Positions 7,674 through 16,614 of a DNA stretch of 64,000 nucleotides are shown piece by piece. Made by a program: the position numbers and the translations under genes. Every line of letters begins with the position of its first letter. Positions within the stretch are counted from its first letter, which is position 1. Below the pieces are notes generated by a model. The model searched no databases. It was not told where the DNA came from and saw only the letters and a program-made list of their open reading frames with translations. The DNA is from SZAS-79 sp964599095 (GTDB lineage: Bacteria > Pseudomonadota > Gammaproteobacteria > Burkholderiales > SG8-39): the NCBI GenBank assembly GCA_964599095.1, contig CAZREB010000005.1:248001-312000 (forward strand), in the 5' to 3' direction.

Positions 7674-8411
7674 ATGTCGCAGAGCAAAGAAGGCCAGAAG
7701 ATCCCGCAAGTCACTTTCCGCACCCGCACCGCGGGCGAGTGGAAGAACGTCACGACCGACGAGTTGTTCAAGGGCAAGACCGTCGTGGTGTTCTCGCTCC
7801 CGGGCGCATTCACGCCCACCTGCTCGACCACCCATCTCCCCCGCTACAACGAGCTTGCGCCGGCGTTCTTCGCCAACGGCGTCGATTCGATCCTGTGCAT
7901 CTCGGTGAACGACGCTTTCGTGATGAACGAGTGGGCCGCCGGCCAGGAATCGGACAACATCACGATGATTCCGGACGGCAACGGCGAGTTCACCGAAGGC
8001 ATGGGGATGCTGGTGGACAAGGCCGACCTCGGCTTCGGCAAGCGCTCGTGGCGCTACTCGATGCTCGTAAAGGACGGCGTGGTGCAGAAAATGTTCGTCG
8101 AGCCGAACAAGCCCGGGGACCCGTTCGAGGTCTCGGATGCCGACACAATGCTCGCCTACGTCAACCCGAACGCGAAGAAGCCCGACCAGGTTGCGATCCT
8201 GACGCGCGAAGGCTGCTCTTTCTGCGCGAAGGCCAAGAAGCTGCTGCAGGATCTCGGCTACGACTACGCCGAAGTGTCGCTGCCGAACACCAACCGCAGC
8301 CGCATCGTAGGCGCGATCACCGGCCAGGGCACCGTACCGCAGGTGTTCATCAACGGCAGGCACATCGGGGGGTACACCGAGCTGGAAAGCTGGGCGAAGA
8401 AAGCGGCCTGA
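7674..8411 (+). CDS. Hybrid peroxiredoxin-glutaredoxin (glutathione peroxidase)
   Basis: 245 residues with two fused domains. Residues 1-165 are a Prx5-type peroxiredoxin with the peroxidatic cysteine at Cys50 (PGAFTPTC); residues about 172-245 are a glutaredoxin with the redox motif CSFC at 181-184 and the TVPQVFINGRHIGG glutathione-binding segment. The fusion reduces hydrogen peroxide and alkyl peroxides using glutathione, the built-in glutaredoxin recycling the peroxidatic centre. The start ATG is preceded by AGGAG at 7 bases. It is cytoplasmic, with no signal peptide. The neighbouring Kef-type antiporter suggests a shared response to electrophile or oxidative stress. Confidence 0.93.
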   Translation: MSQSKEGQKIPQVTFRTRTAGEWKNVTTDELFKGKTVVVFSLPGAFTPTCSTTHLPRYNELAPAFFANGVDSILCISVNDAFVMNEWAAGQESDNITMIPDGNGEFTEGMGMLVDKADLGFGKRSWRYSMLVKDGVVQKMFVEPNKPGDPFEVSDADTMLAYVNPNAKKPDQVAILTREGCSFCAKAKKLLQDLGYDYAEVSLPNTNRSRIVGAITGQGTVPQVFINGRHIGGYTELESWAKKAA

Positions 8412-8451
8412 TCGAGAGGGTCTCTATTCCTTCGCGCAAGGCCGCGACACC

Positions 8452-8470
8452 GCCGGCTTGAGGCCGGCGT
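8452..8470. terminator. GC-rich hairpin between convergent genes
   Basis: CGCCGGC-TTGAG-GCCGGCG forms a 7-base perfect stem between the hybrid peroxiredoxin stop and the stop of the oxygenase-like gene on the other strand. It lacks a U-run, so it may only assist termination or protect 3' ends. Confidence 0.35.
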
Positions 8471-8479
8471 GCCGCCGGG

Positions 8480-10696
8480 TCAGAGAAACCTGGACGCGAC
8501 CTTGAACTCCAGTTGCCTCAGGAAGGACCTCAATTTCCCCTCGATCAGCGTCACGCCGAGCACGTCAAGGAAGCACAGCCAGAGCATTGCCTTCGTCACC
8601 GAACCCGGCCAGCTCGCGGAACTGGAGAACGAAACGACATAGCTCGCGGCGCCGATCCAGAACAGGGAGTGAAACATCACGATGAGGAGCACGCCGACGC
8701 TCGCCCAGCCATAGGCGCTGGCCCGGATCGCCCTGCGCCTGACCTGGTCTTCTGCGGAAAACGCAGGGTTTTCATCGATGCCCCTTGCCTTGGAAAACAG
8801 GTCGAACCGCTGCCGGTCATACGTCTGTTGGAAGCACTTGATCATCCCGTTGGCCATTGCCTGCACCTGATGGTCCATCAGCGCACGCGTGGCCGGGATG
8901 CGATCGAAGAACCAGTGCCGGCTGAGAAAATAGATCCGCAGCGGCACGTACTTGACGAATGCCCAGAGCAAAGTGACCGGCAGGTTCTTCGATGCGGCGC
9001 TGATTTCCGGGCTGAATACGAGGTCGGCGTCGGCGCCCATCTGGTCGCGTATCAATACCGGCGCGATCGAATTGCGATAGGGCAGCCATGCCGGCAGCAG
9101 GTCCTCGATCAGCTTGCACAGGGCATCGGTCAGGATCGTCCCGGCCTCGGACGGTTTGCTCTGGCGAGCCTTGATCTTCTCGTAGAGCGCGGCGGCCTCC
9201 TCCCAGTCGTCGGTGAGCAGGTCGTCGTCGATACCCATGACATGGCCTACGATCCTCCAGCAATGCAGGAACGCCTCCTTTTCCTCGCGACTCAGGATGC
9301 CGCCGAGCTTTTCGACCCCGAGCGGGATCACGTAGCCGATGGTGAGGAGCGTGAAAGCCTTGTCCTCCTGGTTGACCGGCTGCCCGCTGTCCTGGGCGAT
9401 ATCGTGCTTGCGCGCCTCGTAACGCATCCAGGCGTGCAGGTACCGCACCTTCGCCGCAGTCAGGATTCCGGGCCCCCACAGGCGGCGCCCGCGGAACCCC
9501 ACGCTGTTCTTGACGCAGTCGCGAAACAGCCTCTCGAAGCTTTCGCTGCCGAAATCGGACGGTGTGTAGTTTTCGGGCCGGGCGCCGTGCAGCGCCATGT
9601 GCTCGTCAATCTGCTCGCGGAATGCGCGCTGTATTTCCGGGTCGGATTGCAGTTCCCAGTAGGCGAGCTCATTGCCCCCGGAATCGATCCAGACCGGATC
9701 CAGCCCGACACCGAGGTCGAATTTCAGTTCGGGACGGACCTTGTGCACGGCAAAGGCGAACCAGGCGGTGTATTGCGCGCCCGCGTCGGCAAGCACCGAC
9801 ACCCCGCCCCGGTCCATGACGTCTTTCAGGAAAAACCCGGTTTCATAGACTCTGTGCGCGAGGTACTCCTGTTTCAGCAGGCGCTCGCTCTTGTAGAGGA
9901 GCGGGATCCCCTTCGCGTCCAGGTAGCAGGCCGGCAGGCTGTGGGTGAACAGCACCATCACGCAGGCGGCCATGTGCTCTTCCCAAAGGCGAAACCCGGT
10001 GCGCAGCTTTTCCTCGTCGACCCACTCCGGGCATGGCGCAGGCGCAAACGCATCGTGCAGCGTCCGGGGATAGGATCGGAACTGCGCCTTCCTGAACGAG
10101 TCGTCGCACAAAAACAGGTTGGGCGAGCGGCGTACTTCCAGGGACAGCTGCAGGAACCGGTGATAGGCGACGAGATTGTCCGCCTCGATCTTTTTCTTCA
10201 GCTCCGGATTGCGCGCAATTTCGCCGACGAGCCGACGAAAGCGCCCTTTGAGCAGAGTCGCATTCGCCAAGGCGCAGTTCATTGCGGCAAGCGCGGCCGC
10301 CGGCTCGCGATTGGCGAGCGCCTTGCCCGCAAGCAACGAGGCGAGCCGGGCGCTCTCGACATGAAACCCGAACGGTTGGGGCCAGACCCGGGAGCGCCAC
10401 AGGTCCAGCGCCCTGTACTGCTCGCCTTGCGCGGCGCACAACCCGTCCATCTGCGCAATCGTCGCCGCCGGCAGGACACCGTCGACTGACGGGCTCCCGG
10501 CGATGGAGGAGACCGCGGCAATCAAGCCCGACTGTGACTTTATCCATTCGTCGCAAGCCCTTCTCGCGAAATCCTCCGCGTGTTCACCATGCAGGACGTC
10601 GGCGCTCAGCAGGTTATGGATGTTGAGATCGAACGTCGGGTCGGTCTGCAGACGCTTTGCGTCCAGAAAGGCATCGGTCCATCGCTGAGTGCTCAT
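8480..10696 (-). CDS. MpaB/rubber-oxygenase-like (DUF2236-type) membrane protein
   Basis: 738 residues from an ATG with a G-rich ribosome-binding stretch just upstream. Around residues 400-500 it contains the conserved region of the MpaB/latex-clearing-protein family: RYLHAWMRYEARKHD, then GYVIPLGVEKLGGILSREEK and HCWRIVGHVMGIDDDLL. Known members are haem-b oxygenases, such as rubber oxygenase Lcp and the fungal MpaB. The long N-terminal 380 residues are unusual for the family and not recognised. Two hydrophobic spans near the C terminus (about 660-720) suggest membrane anchoring. It is transcribed divergently from the cyclase-AAA-TPR gene with a 97-base gap between starts, so the two may be coregulated. 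The reaction is unknown. Confidence 0.65.
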   Translation of the reverse strand: MSTQRWTDAFLDAKRLQTDPTFDLNIHNLLSADVLHGEHAEDFARRACDEWIKSQSGLIAAVSSIAGSPSVDGVLPAATIAQMDGLCAAQGEQYRALDLWRSRVWPQPFGFHVESARLASLLAGKALANREPAAALAAMNCALANATLLKGRFRRLVGEIARNPELKKKIEADNLVAYHRFLQLSLEVRRSPNLFLCDDSFRKAQFRSYPRTLHDAFAPAPCPEWVDEEKLRTGFRLWEEHMAACVMVLFTHSLPACYLDAKGIPLLYKSERLLKQEYLAHRVYETGFFLKDVMDRGGVSVLADAGAQYTAWFAFAVHKVRPELKFDLGVGLDPVWIDSGGNELAYWELQSDPEIQRAFREQIDEHMALHGARPENYTPSDFGSESFERLFRDCVKNSVGFRGRRLWGPGILTAAKVRYLHAWMRYEARKHDIAQDSGQPVNQEDKAFTLLTIGYVIPLGVEKLGGILSREEKEAFLHCWRIVGHVMGIDDDLLTDDWEEAAALYEKIKARQSKPSEAGTILTDALCKLIEDLLPAWLPYRNSIAPVLIRDQMGADADLVFSPEISAASKNLPVTLLWAFVKYVPLRIYFLSRHWFFDRIPATRALMDHQVQAMANGMIKCFQQTYDRQRFDLFSKARGIDENPAFSAEDQVRRRAIRASAYGWASVGVLLIVMFHSLFWIGAASYVVSFSSSASWPGSVTKAMLWLCFLDVLGVTLIEGKLRSFLRQLEFKVASRFL

Positions 10697-10793
10697 TTCC
10701 CCCCCAGGGTCCCTGCGGCGCAATTTGCCAATTCAGGATATTCGAGAAGAATCGGGAATACAATCCTCCTCACACGCGCGGGAAAGGAAACCT

Positions 10794-13700
10794 GTGGCCG
10801 GCCTGACGTTCGAGCAGTGCCTCACCGAGACGATCGAAATGCTCCGGCGGCAGAAGCGGATGTCGTATCGCGCAATCAAGCGCCAGTTCGGGATCGACGA
10901 CGAATTCGTCGCGGACCTGAAATCCGAGATCGTCGAGGTGCTGGAGCTCGCCGTCGATCACGAAGGCAGGATGCTCGTCTGGAAGGAGGGCATGCCGCCA
11001 GCCGTCACGTCCCGAGAACCCGCACCGGCGCCAAGCTCGGCGCTGCTCGCCGGGGCGGAGCGCCGCCAGCTCACGGTAATGTTCTGCGATCTCGCCGGCT
11101 CGACCGAGCTTTCCGCGCAACTCGACCCCGAGGACCTGCGCGACCTCCTTCACCAGTACCAGGGGAAAACAACTGCGGCGATCCGGCAGTTCGACGGGTT
11201 CGTGGCCCAGTTTCTCGGCGACGGGATGCTCATCTACTTCGGCTATCCCAGCGCCCACGAGGACGATGCCCAGCGGGCGGTTCGCGCAGGGCTCGAGATC
11301 CTGATCGGAATGCAGGAATTGAATCGGATCCACTTCCAGGGGCGCACGCGGCTCTCGGTCCGGATCGGAATCCATACCGGGCCGGTGGTCGTCAGCGAAG
11401 TCGGCAGCGGCGAGCGGCGCGAGCACCTCGCGCTCGGGGAGACGCCGAACGTCGCTGCCAAACTGCAGGCGCTGGCCGAGCCGGATACGCTCCTCATCAC
11501 CGCAGCCGCCCTGCGGCTGGTCGAAGACAGCTTCCTGTTCGCGCCCTCCCGTCCGCTCGAACTCAAGGGACGCGCGGAGCCAATCGAAACGTTTCGGGTC
11601 CTGGGCCTGCGAGGCGCGGAACATGGGGCGCTCGCCCGTACTGCGGCGCCGGTGCTCGGCCGCAGCACCGAGACACAGCTGTTGCGCGAATGCTGGGCCC
11701 GAAGCCGGGAAAGCATCGGGCAGGTGGTCCTCGTGCGCGGAGAAGCGGGGATAGGGAAGTCGAGACTGGTCGAATCCCTGCGCGAGAAGATTGCGCCGGA
11801 AGCCGGCGCGTGCATCACGTTCCGCTGCTCGCCTTACTTCGCCAACAGCGCTCTGCACCCCGTCATCATGCACCTGCAGCAGTTCCTTGGATTCACGCGA
11901 GAGGACAGCGCCGAGGCTCGGCTCGCCAGCCTCGAGCGCGCGCTGCGGGGTTACGCGTTCACCGATTCGAGGACTGTCCCGCTTTTCGCGGCGCTGCTGT
12001 CCGTGCCGGTTCCGCCGGAGCGCTACCCCCCGCTCGAGCTGAGCCCGCCGGAGTTCAAGCGCCTGACGGCGAATGCGTTGACCGCATGGCTCATCGAGGA
12101 AACCGGGCGACACCCGATCCTGGTGGTGGTCGAGGACCTGCATTGGGCCGACCCGTCGCTGATCGAGCTGCTATCGAACATCGTGGAGAAGATCCCCACG
12201 GTTCCGATGCTGTTGCTGCTGGTTTCCAGGCCGGACTTTCGCTCCCCGCCCGCCTGGGATGAACGATCCCACGTAAGCCAACTGAAGCTGGGTCGCTTCG
12301 CGCGTGCCGAAGCCGAGGCACTGTTGACTCACCTGCTGCGCGGGAAATCGCTGCCCGAGGAGGTGGTGCGCCATATCGTCGACAAGACCGACGGCATTCC
12401 CCTGTTCGTCGAAGAGTTGCTGAAAACGATCCTCGAGTCGGGCATGCTCAATGAGGTATCGGGGGCATATCGCCTCAGCGGCCCGCTGCTGGAGACCGCG
12501 ATCCCGACGACACTGCAGGATTCCCTCATGGCGCGTCTCGACCGCATGGCGTCGGCGCGGGAGATCGCGCAGATTGCGGCAACGCTCGGCAGGGAGTTTT
12601 CCTATGACCAGATACGCGCCTTGAAGCTGCTGGACCCGCTGGCGCTCGACCAGGGGCTCGCGCGACTCGTCGAGGCGGACCTGATCTACAGCCGGGGCGC
12701 GATCCAAGGCGCACACTATATTTTCAAACATGCGCTGATTCGCGATGCGGCTTATCTGTCCCTCCTGAAGAGTCGCCGGAATTTCTTTCACGAACGCATT
12801 GCACGCGTCATGGACGCGCAGTTTCCGGAAATCCGCGCGACGCAGCCCGAGCTCCTGGCCCACCACTACACGGAAGCCGGTCTCGCGGACCCGGCGGCCG
12901 ATTGCTGGCAACGCGCGGCGCAGCGAGCGATCGAGCGCTCCGCCTACCTTGAGGCGATCCACCATCTGGATACCGCGCTTCGGCTGAACGGGACTCTGCC
13001 GGTCACCGGGCAGACGACGCGCCGTGAGCTCTTGCTCCTGACAAGCTACGGCCTGGCGCTCACCCCGACGCGGGGCTATGCCGCGCCCGAACTGCAGGAG
13101 ACCTATGCCCGCGCACACGAGCTGAGCCGCCAGATAGGCGAGGAACCAGAGATTTTTCCGTTGCTCAACGGGATGTGGTCCTTTTACCTGGTGCGGGGCA
13201 AGTACCAGTCGGCACGCGAACTCGGCGAACAGATGCTGCGCCTCGCGGCGAAGACGGAATCCCCGGTGGCCCTGATCCAGGCCAACCGCGCGCTAGGCGT
13301 AACCCTGCTCTACTCGGGAGAACTCGAGTCCGGACTCGCGCACATCGAAACGGCAAACGCGGGTTACGACCCGGAACGCCACCGCGCGTTCGCATTCCGC
13401 CTCAACGGGCTGGACCTGGGCGTCAGCGTGCTTTCCTTTGCCGCATGGGGTGCATGGCTCTCCGGCAGGCCTGTACGCGCAATGCAAAGAAACGAGGAAA
13501 TGCATGCGCTGGCAAGAAGAGTCGACCATCCCTACAACTCGGCCTGGGTCCTCACATTTTCGCCGTGGATTCACCAGATGCGCCGGGAGGTCGAGTCGAC
13601 GCTGGAAGAGACCGAAACCGGGATTGCCTATGCAAAGGAGCATGGGTTCCTGCTCTTCCATGCGATGGGGATGATCCTGCACGGTTGGGCCCTGGCGATG

Positions 13701-14189
13701 AGCGGCCGGGCGCCTGAGGGCATCGAGGAATTGAGCCGGGGCATGGCCAATTATTTTCGGACCGGCGCCGGCTCTTCACGCGTGCACTGGAGCGCACTGC
13801 TTGCCGAGGCGCACCTGGCCGCGGGCCAGTTCGACGAGGGGCTGCGCGTGATCGAAGATGCCGAGAGCCACAACACGGGCGAACGCTACTACGAAGCGGA
13901 GCTGCACCGGCTGCACGGGGAACTGCTGCTGGCGCGGGCCGCGGGCGATGCACAGGCGATTGCCGAGGTCCGGCGCTGCCTTCTGATGGCGCTCGATCTC
14001 GCACGGGCACAGGGTGCGAGATCGCTGGAACTGCGCGCGGCCCTGAGTCTCGCCCGGCTCATGCGCCTGCATGGCGGTGCGCGCGAGGCGGTCACCGCTC
14101 TGGCGAGGGTTTATGCCGGATTCAGGGAGGGATTCGACACCGCAGATTTGCAGGAAGCTGCAGTGCTGCTCAAAGAGTTCGGGCAATAG
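10794..14189 (+). CDS. Class III adenylate/guanylate cyclase-AAA ATPase-TPR protein
   Basis: 1131 residues from a GTG preceded by AAAGGAAA. An N-terminal helical module (about 1-60) precedes a class III nucleotide cyclase domain (about 90-260): VMFCDLAGSTELS and FLGDGMLIYFG carry the metal-binding aspartates. Next come an AAA/STAND-type NTPase with Walker A GEAGIGKS (about 317) and Walker B-like VVVEDLHWADPS (about 441), and a long helical, TPR-like C-terminal half. In the motif normally written N-x3-R the sequence is NVAAK, so the transition-state arginine is lysine here. No membrane span is seen; it is probably a soluble signalling protein, divergent from the MpaB-like gene. Confidence 0.85.
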   Translation: MAGLTFEQCLTETIEMLRRQKRMSYRAIKRQFGIDDEFVADLKSEIVEVLELAVDHEGRMLVWKEGMPPAVTSREPAPAPSSALLAGAERRQLTVMFCDLAGSTELSAQLDPEDLRDLLHQYQGKTTAAIRQFDGFVAQFLGDGMLIYFGYPSAHEDDAQRAVRAGLEILIGMQELNRIHFQGRTRLSVRIGIHTGPVVVSEVGSGERREHLALGETPNVAAKLQALAEPDTLLITAAALRLVEDSFLFAPSRPLELKGRAEPIETFRVLGLRGAEHGALARTAAPVLGRSTETQLLRECWARSRESIGQVVLVRGEAGIGKSRLVESLREKIAPEAGACITFRCSPYFANSALHPVIMHLQQFLGFTREDSAEARLASLERALRGYAFTDSRTVPLFAALLSVPVPPERYPPLELSPPEFKRLTANALTAWLIEETGRHPILVVVEDLHWADPSLIELLSNIVEKIPTVPMLLLLVSRPDFRSPPAWDERSHVSQLKLGRFARAEAEALLTHLLRGKSLPEEVVRHIVDKTDGIPLFVEELLKTILESGMLNEVSGAYRLSGPLLETAIPTTLQDSLMARLDRMASAREIAQIAATLGREFSYDQIRALKLLDPLALDQGLARLVEADLIYSRGAIQGAHYIFKHALIRDAAYLSLLKSRRNFFHERIARVMDAQFPEIRATQPELLAHHYTEAGLADPAADCWQRAAQRAIERSAYLEAIHHLDTALRLNGTLPVTGQTTRRELLLLTSYGLALTPTRGYAAPELQETYARAHELSRQIGEEPEIFPLLNGMWSFYLVRGKYQSARELGEQMLRLAAKTESPVALIQANRALGVTLLYSGELESGLAHIETANAGYDPERHRAFAFRLNGLDLGVSVLSFAAWGAWLSGRPVRAMQRNEEMHALARRVDHPYNSAWVLTFSPWIHQMRREVESTLEETETGIAYAKEHGFLLFHAMGMILHGWALAMSGRAPEGIEELSRGMANYFRTGAGSSRVHWSALLAEAHLAAGQFDEGLRVIEDAESHNTGERYYEAELHRLHGELLLARAAGDAQAIAEVRRCLLMALDLARAQGARSLELRAALSLARLMRLHGGAREAVTALARVYAGFREGFDTADLQEAAVLLKEFGQ

Positions 14190-14302
14190 CCGGAGCGACT
14201 TTGTTCGTGCCATCAAGCAATCCGGCGGCTGAACGAGGGAGCAAATATGTCCCCGGCCGGATGGGGATGAGAAGTCGCGAATGCGAGGACGGTACGAGAC
14301 TA

Positions 14303-15022
14303 TTACTCCGGCACCGCGCCCAGGAACCGGCGAAACAGCTCGCTGTCTCTGCGCGCCGCATCCGCCCCGCCGAGATAGACGCTGCGTCCGGAAGCGAGCA
14401 CGCAAACGTTGTCGGCGACGCGAAGCGCGCGCCGGGTATTCTGCTCGACCAGTACCGTAGTCACGCCCTCGGTGCGCAACTTCTCGAGCACTTCGATGAA
14501 CAGACCCGCCGCCTTCGGCATCAGGCCAAGCGACAGCTCGTCCACGAACAGCAGCCTGGGCTCGGACATCAGGGCCCGCCCGAACGCGAGCATCTGCTGC
14601 TCGCCGCCCGACAGTGAGCCGGACACTTGGGCTCGCCTTTCGGCCAGGCGCGGGAACAGCGTGAAAACCCGCTCGAGGCTGCGGGCTTCGGCCGCGCGCG
14701 ATTTCGTATAGGCGCCGACGGCAAGGTTCTCGAGCACGCTCATGTCAGAGAACAGGCGCCGGCCTTCGGGCACCAGCGCCATCCCCAATTCCGCCCGTTC
14801 GGTGGCTTTGCGATGTGTGATGTCCACCCCGTCAAGGACCACCCGGCCCGACTGGACCGGGATGAATCCCATGACGGCCTGGATTGTGGAAGTCTTGCCG
14901 GCGCCATTGGGCCCGAGCAGGGCGAAGATCTCGCCCTCGCCCACTTCGAGCGTCAGGTCGGTCACGGCGCGGATCGCGCCGTAGCCGCACCCCAGGGACT
15001 CAAGCCGCAGCTTCGTCTTCAT
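14303..15022 (-). CDS. livF: Branched-chain amino acid-type ABC transporter ATP-binding protein
   Basis: 239 residues with Walker A GPNGAGKTS, signature LSGGEQQMLAFGRAL and Walker B LLFVDELSLGLMP, in the compact LivF form. It is the last gene of the liv operon, and its start lies inside the end of livG (23-base overlap). With LivG it would form the ATPase dimer energising LivH/LivM. LIV-type systems in Burkholderiales transport many things besides leucine/isoleucine/valine, including aromatic acids, amides and urea, so the substrate is open. Confidence 0.92.
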   Translation of the reverse strand: MKTKLRLESLGCGYGAIRAVTDLTLEVGEGEIFALLGPNGAGKTSTIQAVMGFIPVQSGRVVLDGVDITHRKATERAELGMALVPEGRRLFSDMSVLENLAVGAYTKSRAAEARSLERVFTLFPRLAERRAQVSGSLSGGEQQMLAFGRALMSEPRLLFVDELSLGLMPKAAGLFIEVLEKLRTEGVTTVLVEQNTRRALRVADNVCVLASGRSVYLGGADAARRDSELFRRFLGAVPE

Positions 15023-15761
15023 CCGCGCCTACGTAAGCTTCCTGCACGACCGGATCGAGGACGGTAGTGGCCGGATCGCCATCGGCGACGACCGTCCCGC
15101 CGACCAGCACGACCAGCCGCTGGGAGATCCGCAACACCTCGCCCAGGTTGTGCTCGACCAGGATGACGGTCAGGCCGTCGCGGTTGAGCGCGACGATCGT
15201 CTCGGCCAGCGCCTGGGCCTCGCTGGAATTCAGCCCGGCCAGGGGCTCGTCGAGCAGCGCGACTGCAGGGTCCAGCGCCAATGCGCGCGCAACTTCGAGG
15301 CGTTTCAATTGGCCGAGCGGCAGCGTCTCGGCAAGCTGGTCGGCGGCGCCGGCAAGGCCGACGCGCTCGAGCAGGCCGAGGGCCCTCTTGCGCTCGCCCT
15401 CGCGGCTCACCGCAAACAGGGATCCCAGGCCGCCGGTGCGCGCATGGCCGGCCGCGATCATGACGTTGGCGAGCGCGGTCAACCCCCGGAACGGCCGCAC
15501 CACCTGGTGCGTCAGGGCCAGGCCGAGGCGCGCGCGCCTGTGCACCGGCAAGCGGGTGACGTCTTCGCCGTTCAGGAATACCCGGCCGGTGTCGGGCCTC
15601 TGCACGCCGGTAAGGAGCTTCAGCGCAGTCGTCTTGCCGGCCCCGTTCGGCCCGATCAGGCCGATGAGTTCGCCGCGTTGCACCGAGAGGTCGAGACCGC
15701 TGACGGCCTGGACCCCGCCGAACCGGACCGACAGCCTCTCCGCGCGCAGGACTTCAGCCAT
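15000..15761 (-). CDS. livG: Branched-chain amino acid-type ABC transporter ATP-binding protein
   Basis: 253 residues with Walker A GPNGAGKTTALKLL, Walker B VALLDEPLAGLNS and the LivG-typical C-terminal extension (VVQEAYVGADEDE). The signature motif is unusual: LPLGQLKRLEVARAL replaces the common LSGGQ, a variant often seen in LivG proteins of betaproteobacteria. The gene overlaps livM upstream by 8 bases and livF downstream by 23, so translation is coupled through the whole operon. Confidence 0.92.
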   Translation of the reverse strand: MAEVLRAERLSVRFGGVQAVSGLDLSVQRGELIGLIGPNGAGKTTALKLLTGVQRPDTGRVFLNGEDVTRLPVHRRARLGLALTHQVVRPFRGLTALANVMIAAGHARTGGLGSLFAVSREGERKRALGLLERVGLAGAADQLAETLPLGQLKRLEVARALALDPAVALLDEPLAGLNSSEAQALAETIVALNRDGLTVILVEHNLGEVLRISQRLVVLVGGTVVADGDPATTVLDPVVQEAYVGADEDEAAA

Positions 15762-16614
15762 TGCGCCTGCCTGAATGCCGCGCGAGCGGGCGCCAAGCGA
15801 GAAGGCTCCCGACCCCGCCCGGGCTCACCAGCATTACAACCACGAGCAATCCGCCGAACACGAGCAGCCGATACTCGTTGATGAAGCGGAACCACTCGGG
15901 CATCAGCGTCAGCAGGATCGCGGCGATCGTCACGCCGACGACCGAGCCGAGCCCGCCGATGACGGCCATCGACAGCACCATGACCGAGACCAGGAAGCCG
16001 AAGGTGTCCGGCAGGATCGAGCGCGCGAAGTACGCGTAGAAGCCGCCGGCGAAGCCCGCAATCGCGGTGCCGATACCGAACGCCGCAAGCTTGAACCTGG
16101 CCACATCGATGCCGAGCGTCGCGGCGGCGTCCTGGTCGCGCGCGACCGCGTCGAACGCGACCCCCATCCAGCTGCGCTTGAGATAGAGGCTGAATGCAAA
16201 CACGGCAATCGCGACTGCAATCATGAAGACCATGTCGCCTACCGCGCCCAGGCCGGATTCCGGAATCCCGGTGAGACCCATCTCGCCGCCCAGCCACTTC
16301 TGCTTCCTGACGAACCCGAGGAACAGGAACCCCGCCCCCATCGTGACGATCGCAAGGAAATCGAGGCGCACGCGCACCGACGCGAGCCCGACGACCACGC
16401 CGATCCCGCCCGCGACCACCGCTGCGCCCAGCAGCGCCAGCGGGAACGGCACGCCCTTGAGCGCCAGGAATGCGCCCGCGTACGCGCCGATCCCGTAAAA
16501 GGCGGCATGGCCGAGGCTCACCTGGCCGCAGAAGCCGGTGATGATGTTGAGGCTCAACGCCAGCACCACGTTGATCGCGACGATCGTCGACAGGCTGACG
16601 ATGTACGCGTTCAT
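15754..16614 (-). CDS. livM: Branched-chain amino acid-type ABC transporter permease LivM
   Basis: 286 residues, strongly hydrophobic with about nine spans. The N-terminal ALSLNIITGFCGQVSLGHAAF segment and the GSVVGVTIAAILLTLMPEW segment are diagnostic of LivM. It pairs with LivH in the inner membrane. Its ATG overlaps the livH stop (ATGA) and its end overlaps livG. The basic C-terminal tail (ARHSGRRNG) is cytoplasmic. Confidence 0.92.
   Translation of the reverse strand: MNAYIVSLSTIVAINVVLALSLNIITGFCGQVSLGHAAFYGIGAYAGAFLALKGVPFPLALLGAAVVAGGIGVVVGLASVRVRLDFLAIVTMGAGFLFLGFVRKQKWLGGEMGLTGIPESGLGAVGDMVFMIAVAIAVFAFSLYLKRSWMGVAFDAVARDQDAAATLGIDVARFKLAAFGIGTAIAGFAGGFYAYFARSILPDTFGFLVSVMVLSMAVIGGLGSVVGVTIAAILLTLMPEWFRFINEYRLLVFGGLLVVVMLVSPGGVGSLLAWRPLARHSGRRNG

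Noticed and set aside
5712..8411. A single 899-codon open frame spanning the antiporter and the peroxiredoxin-glutaredoxin gene
   Set aside because: The first two thirds are an out-of-frame shadow of the Kef-type antiporter; only the part from 7674 has protein-like sequence and its own ribosome-binding site.
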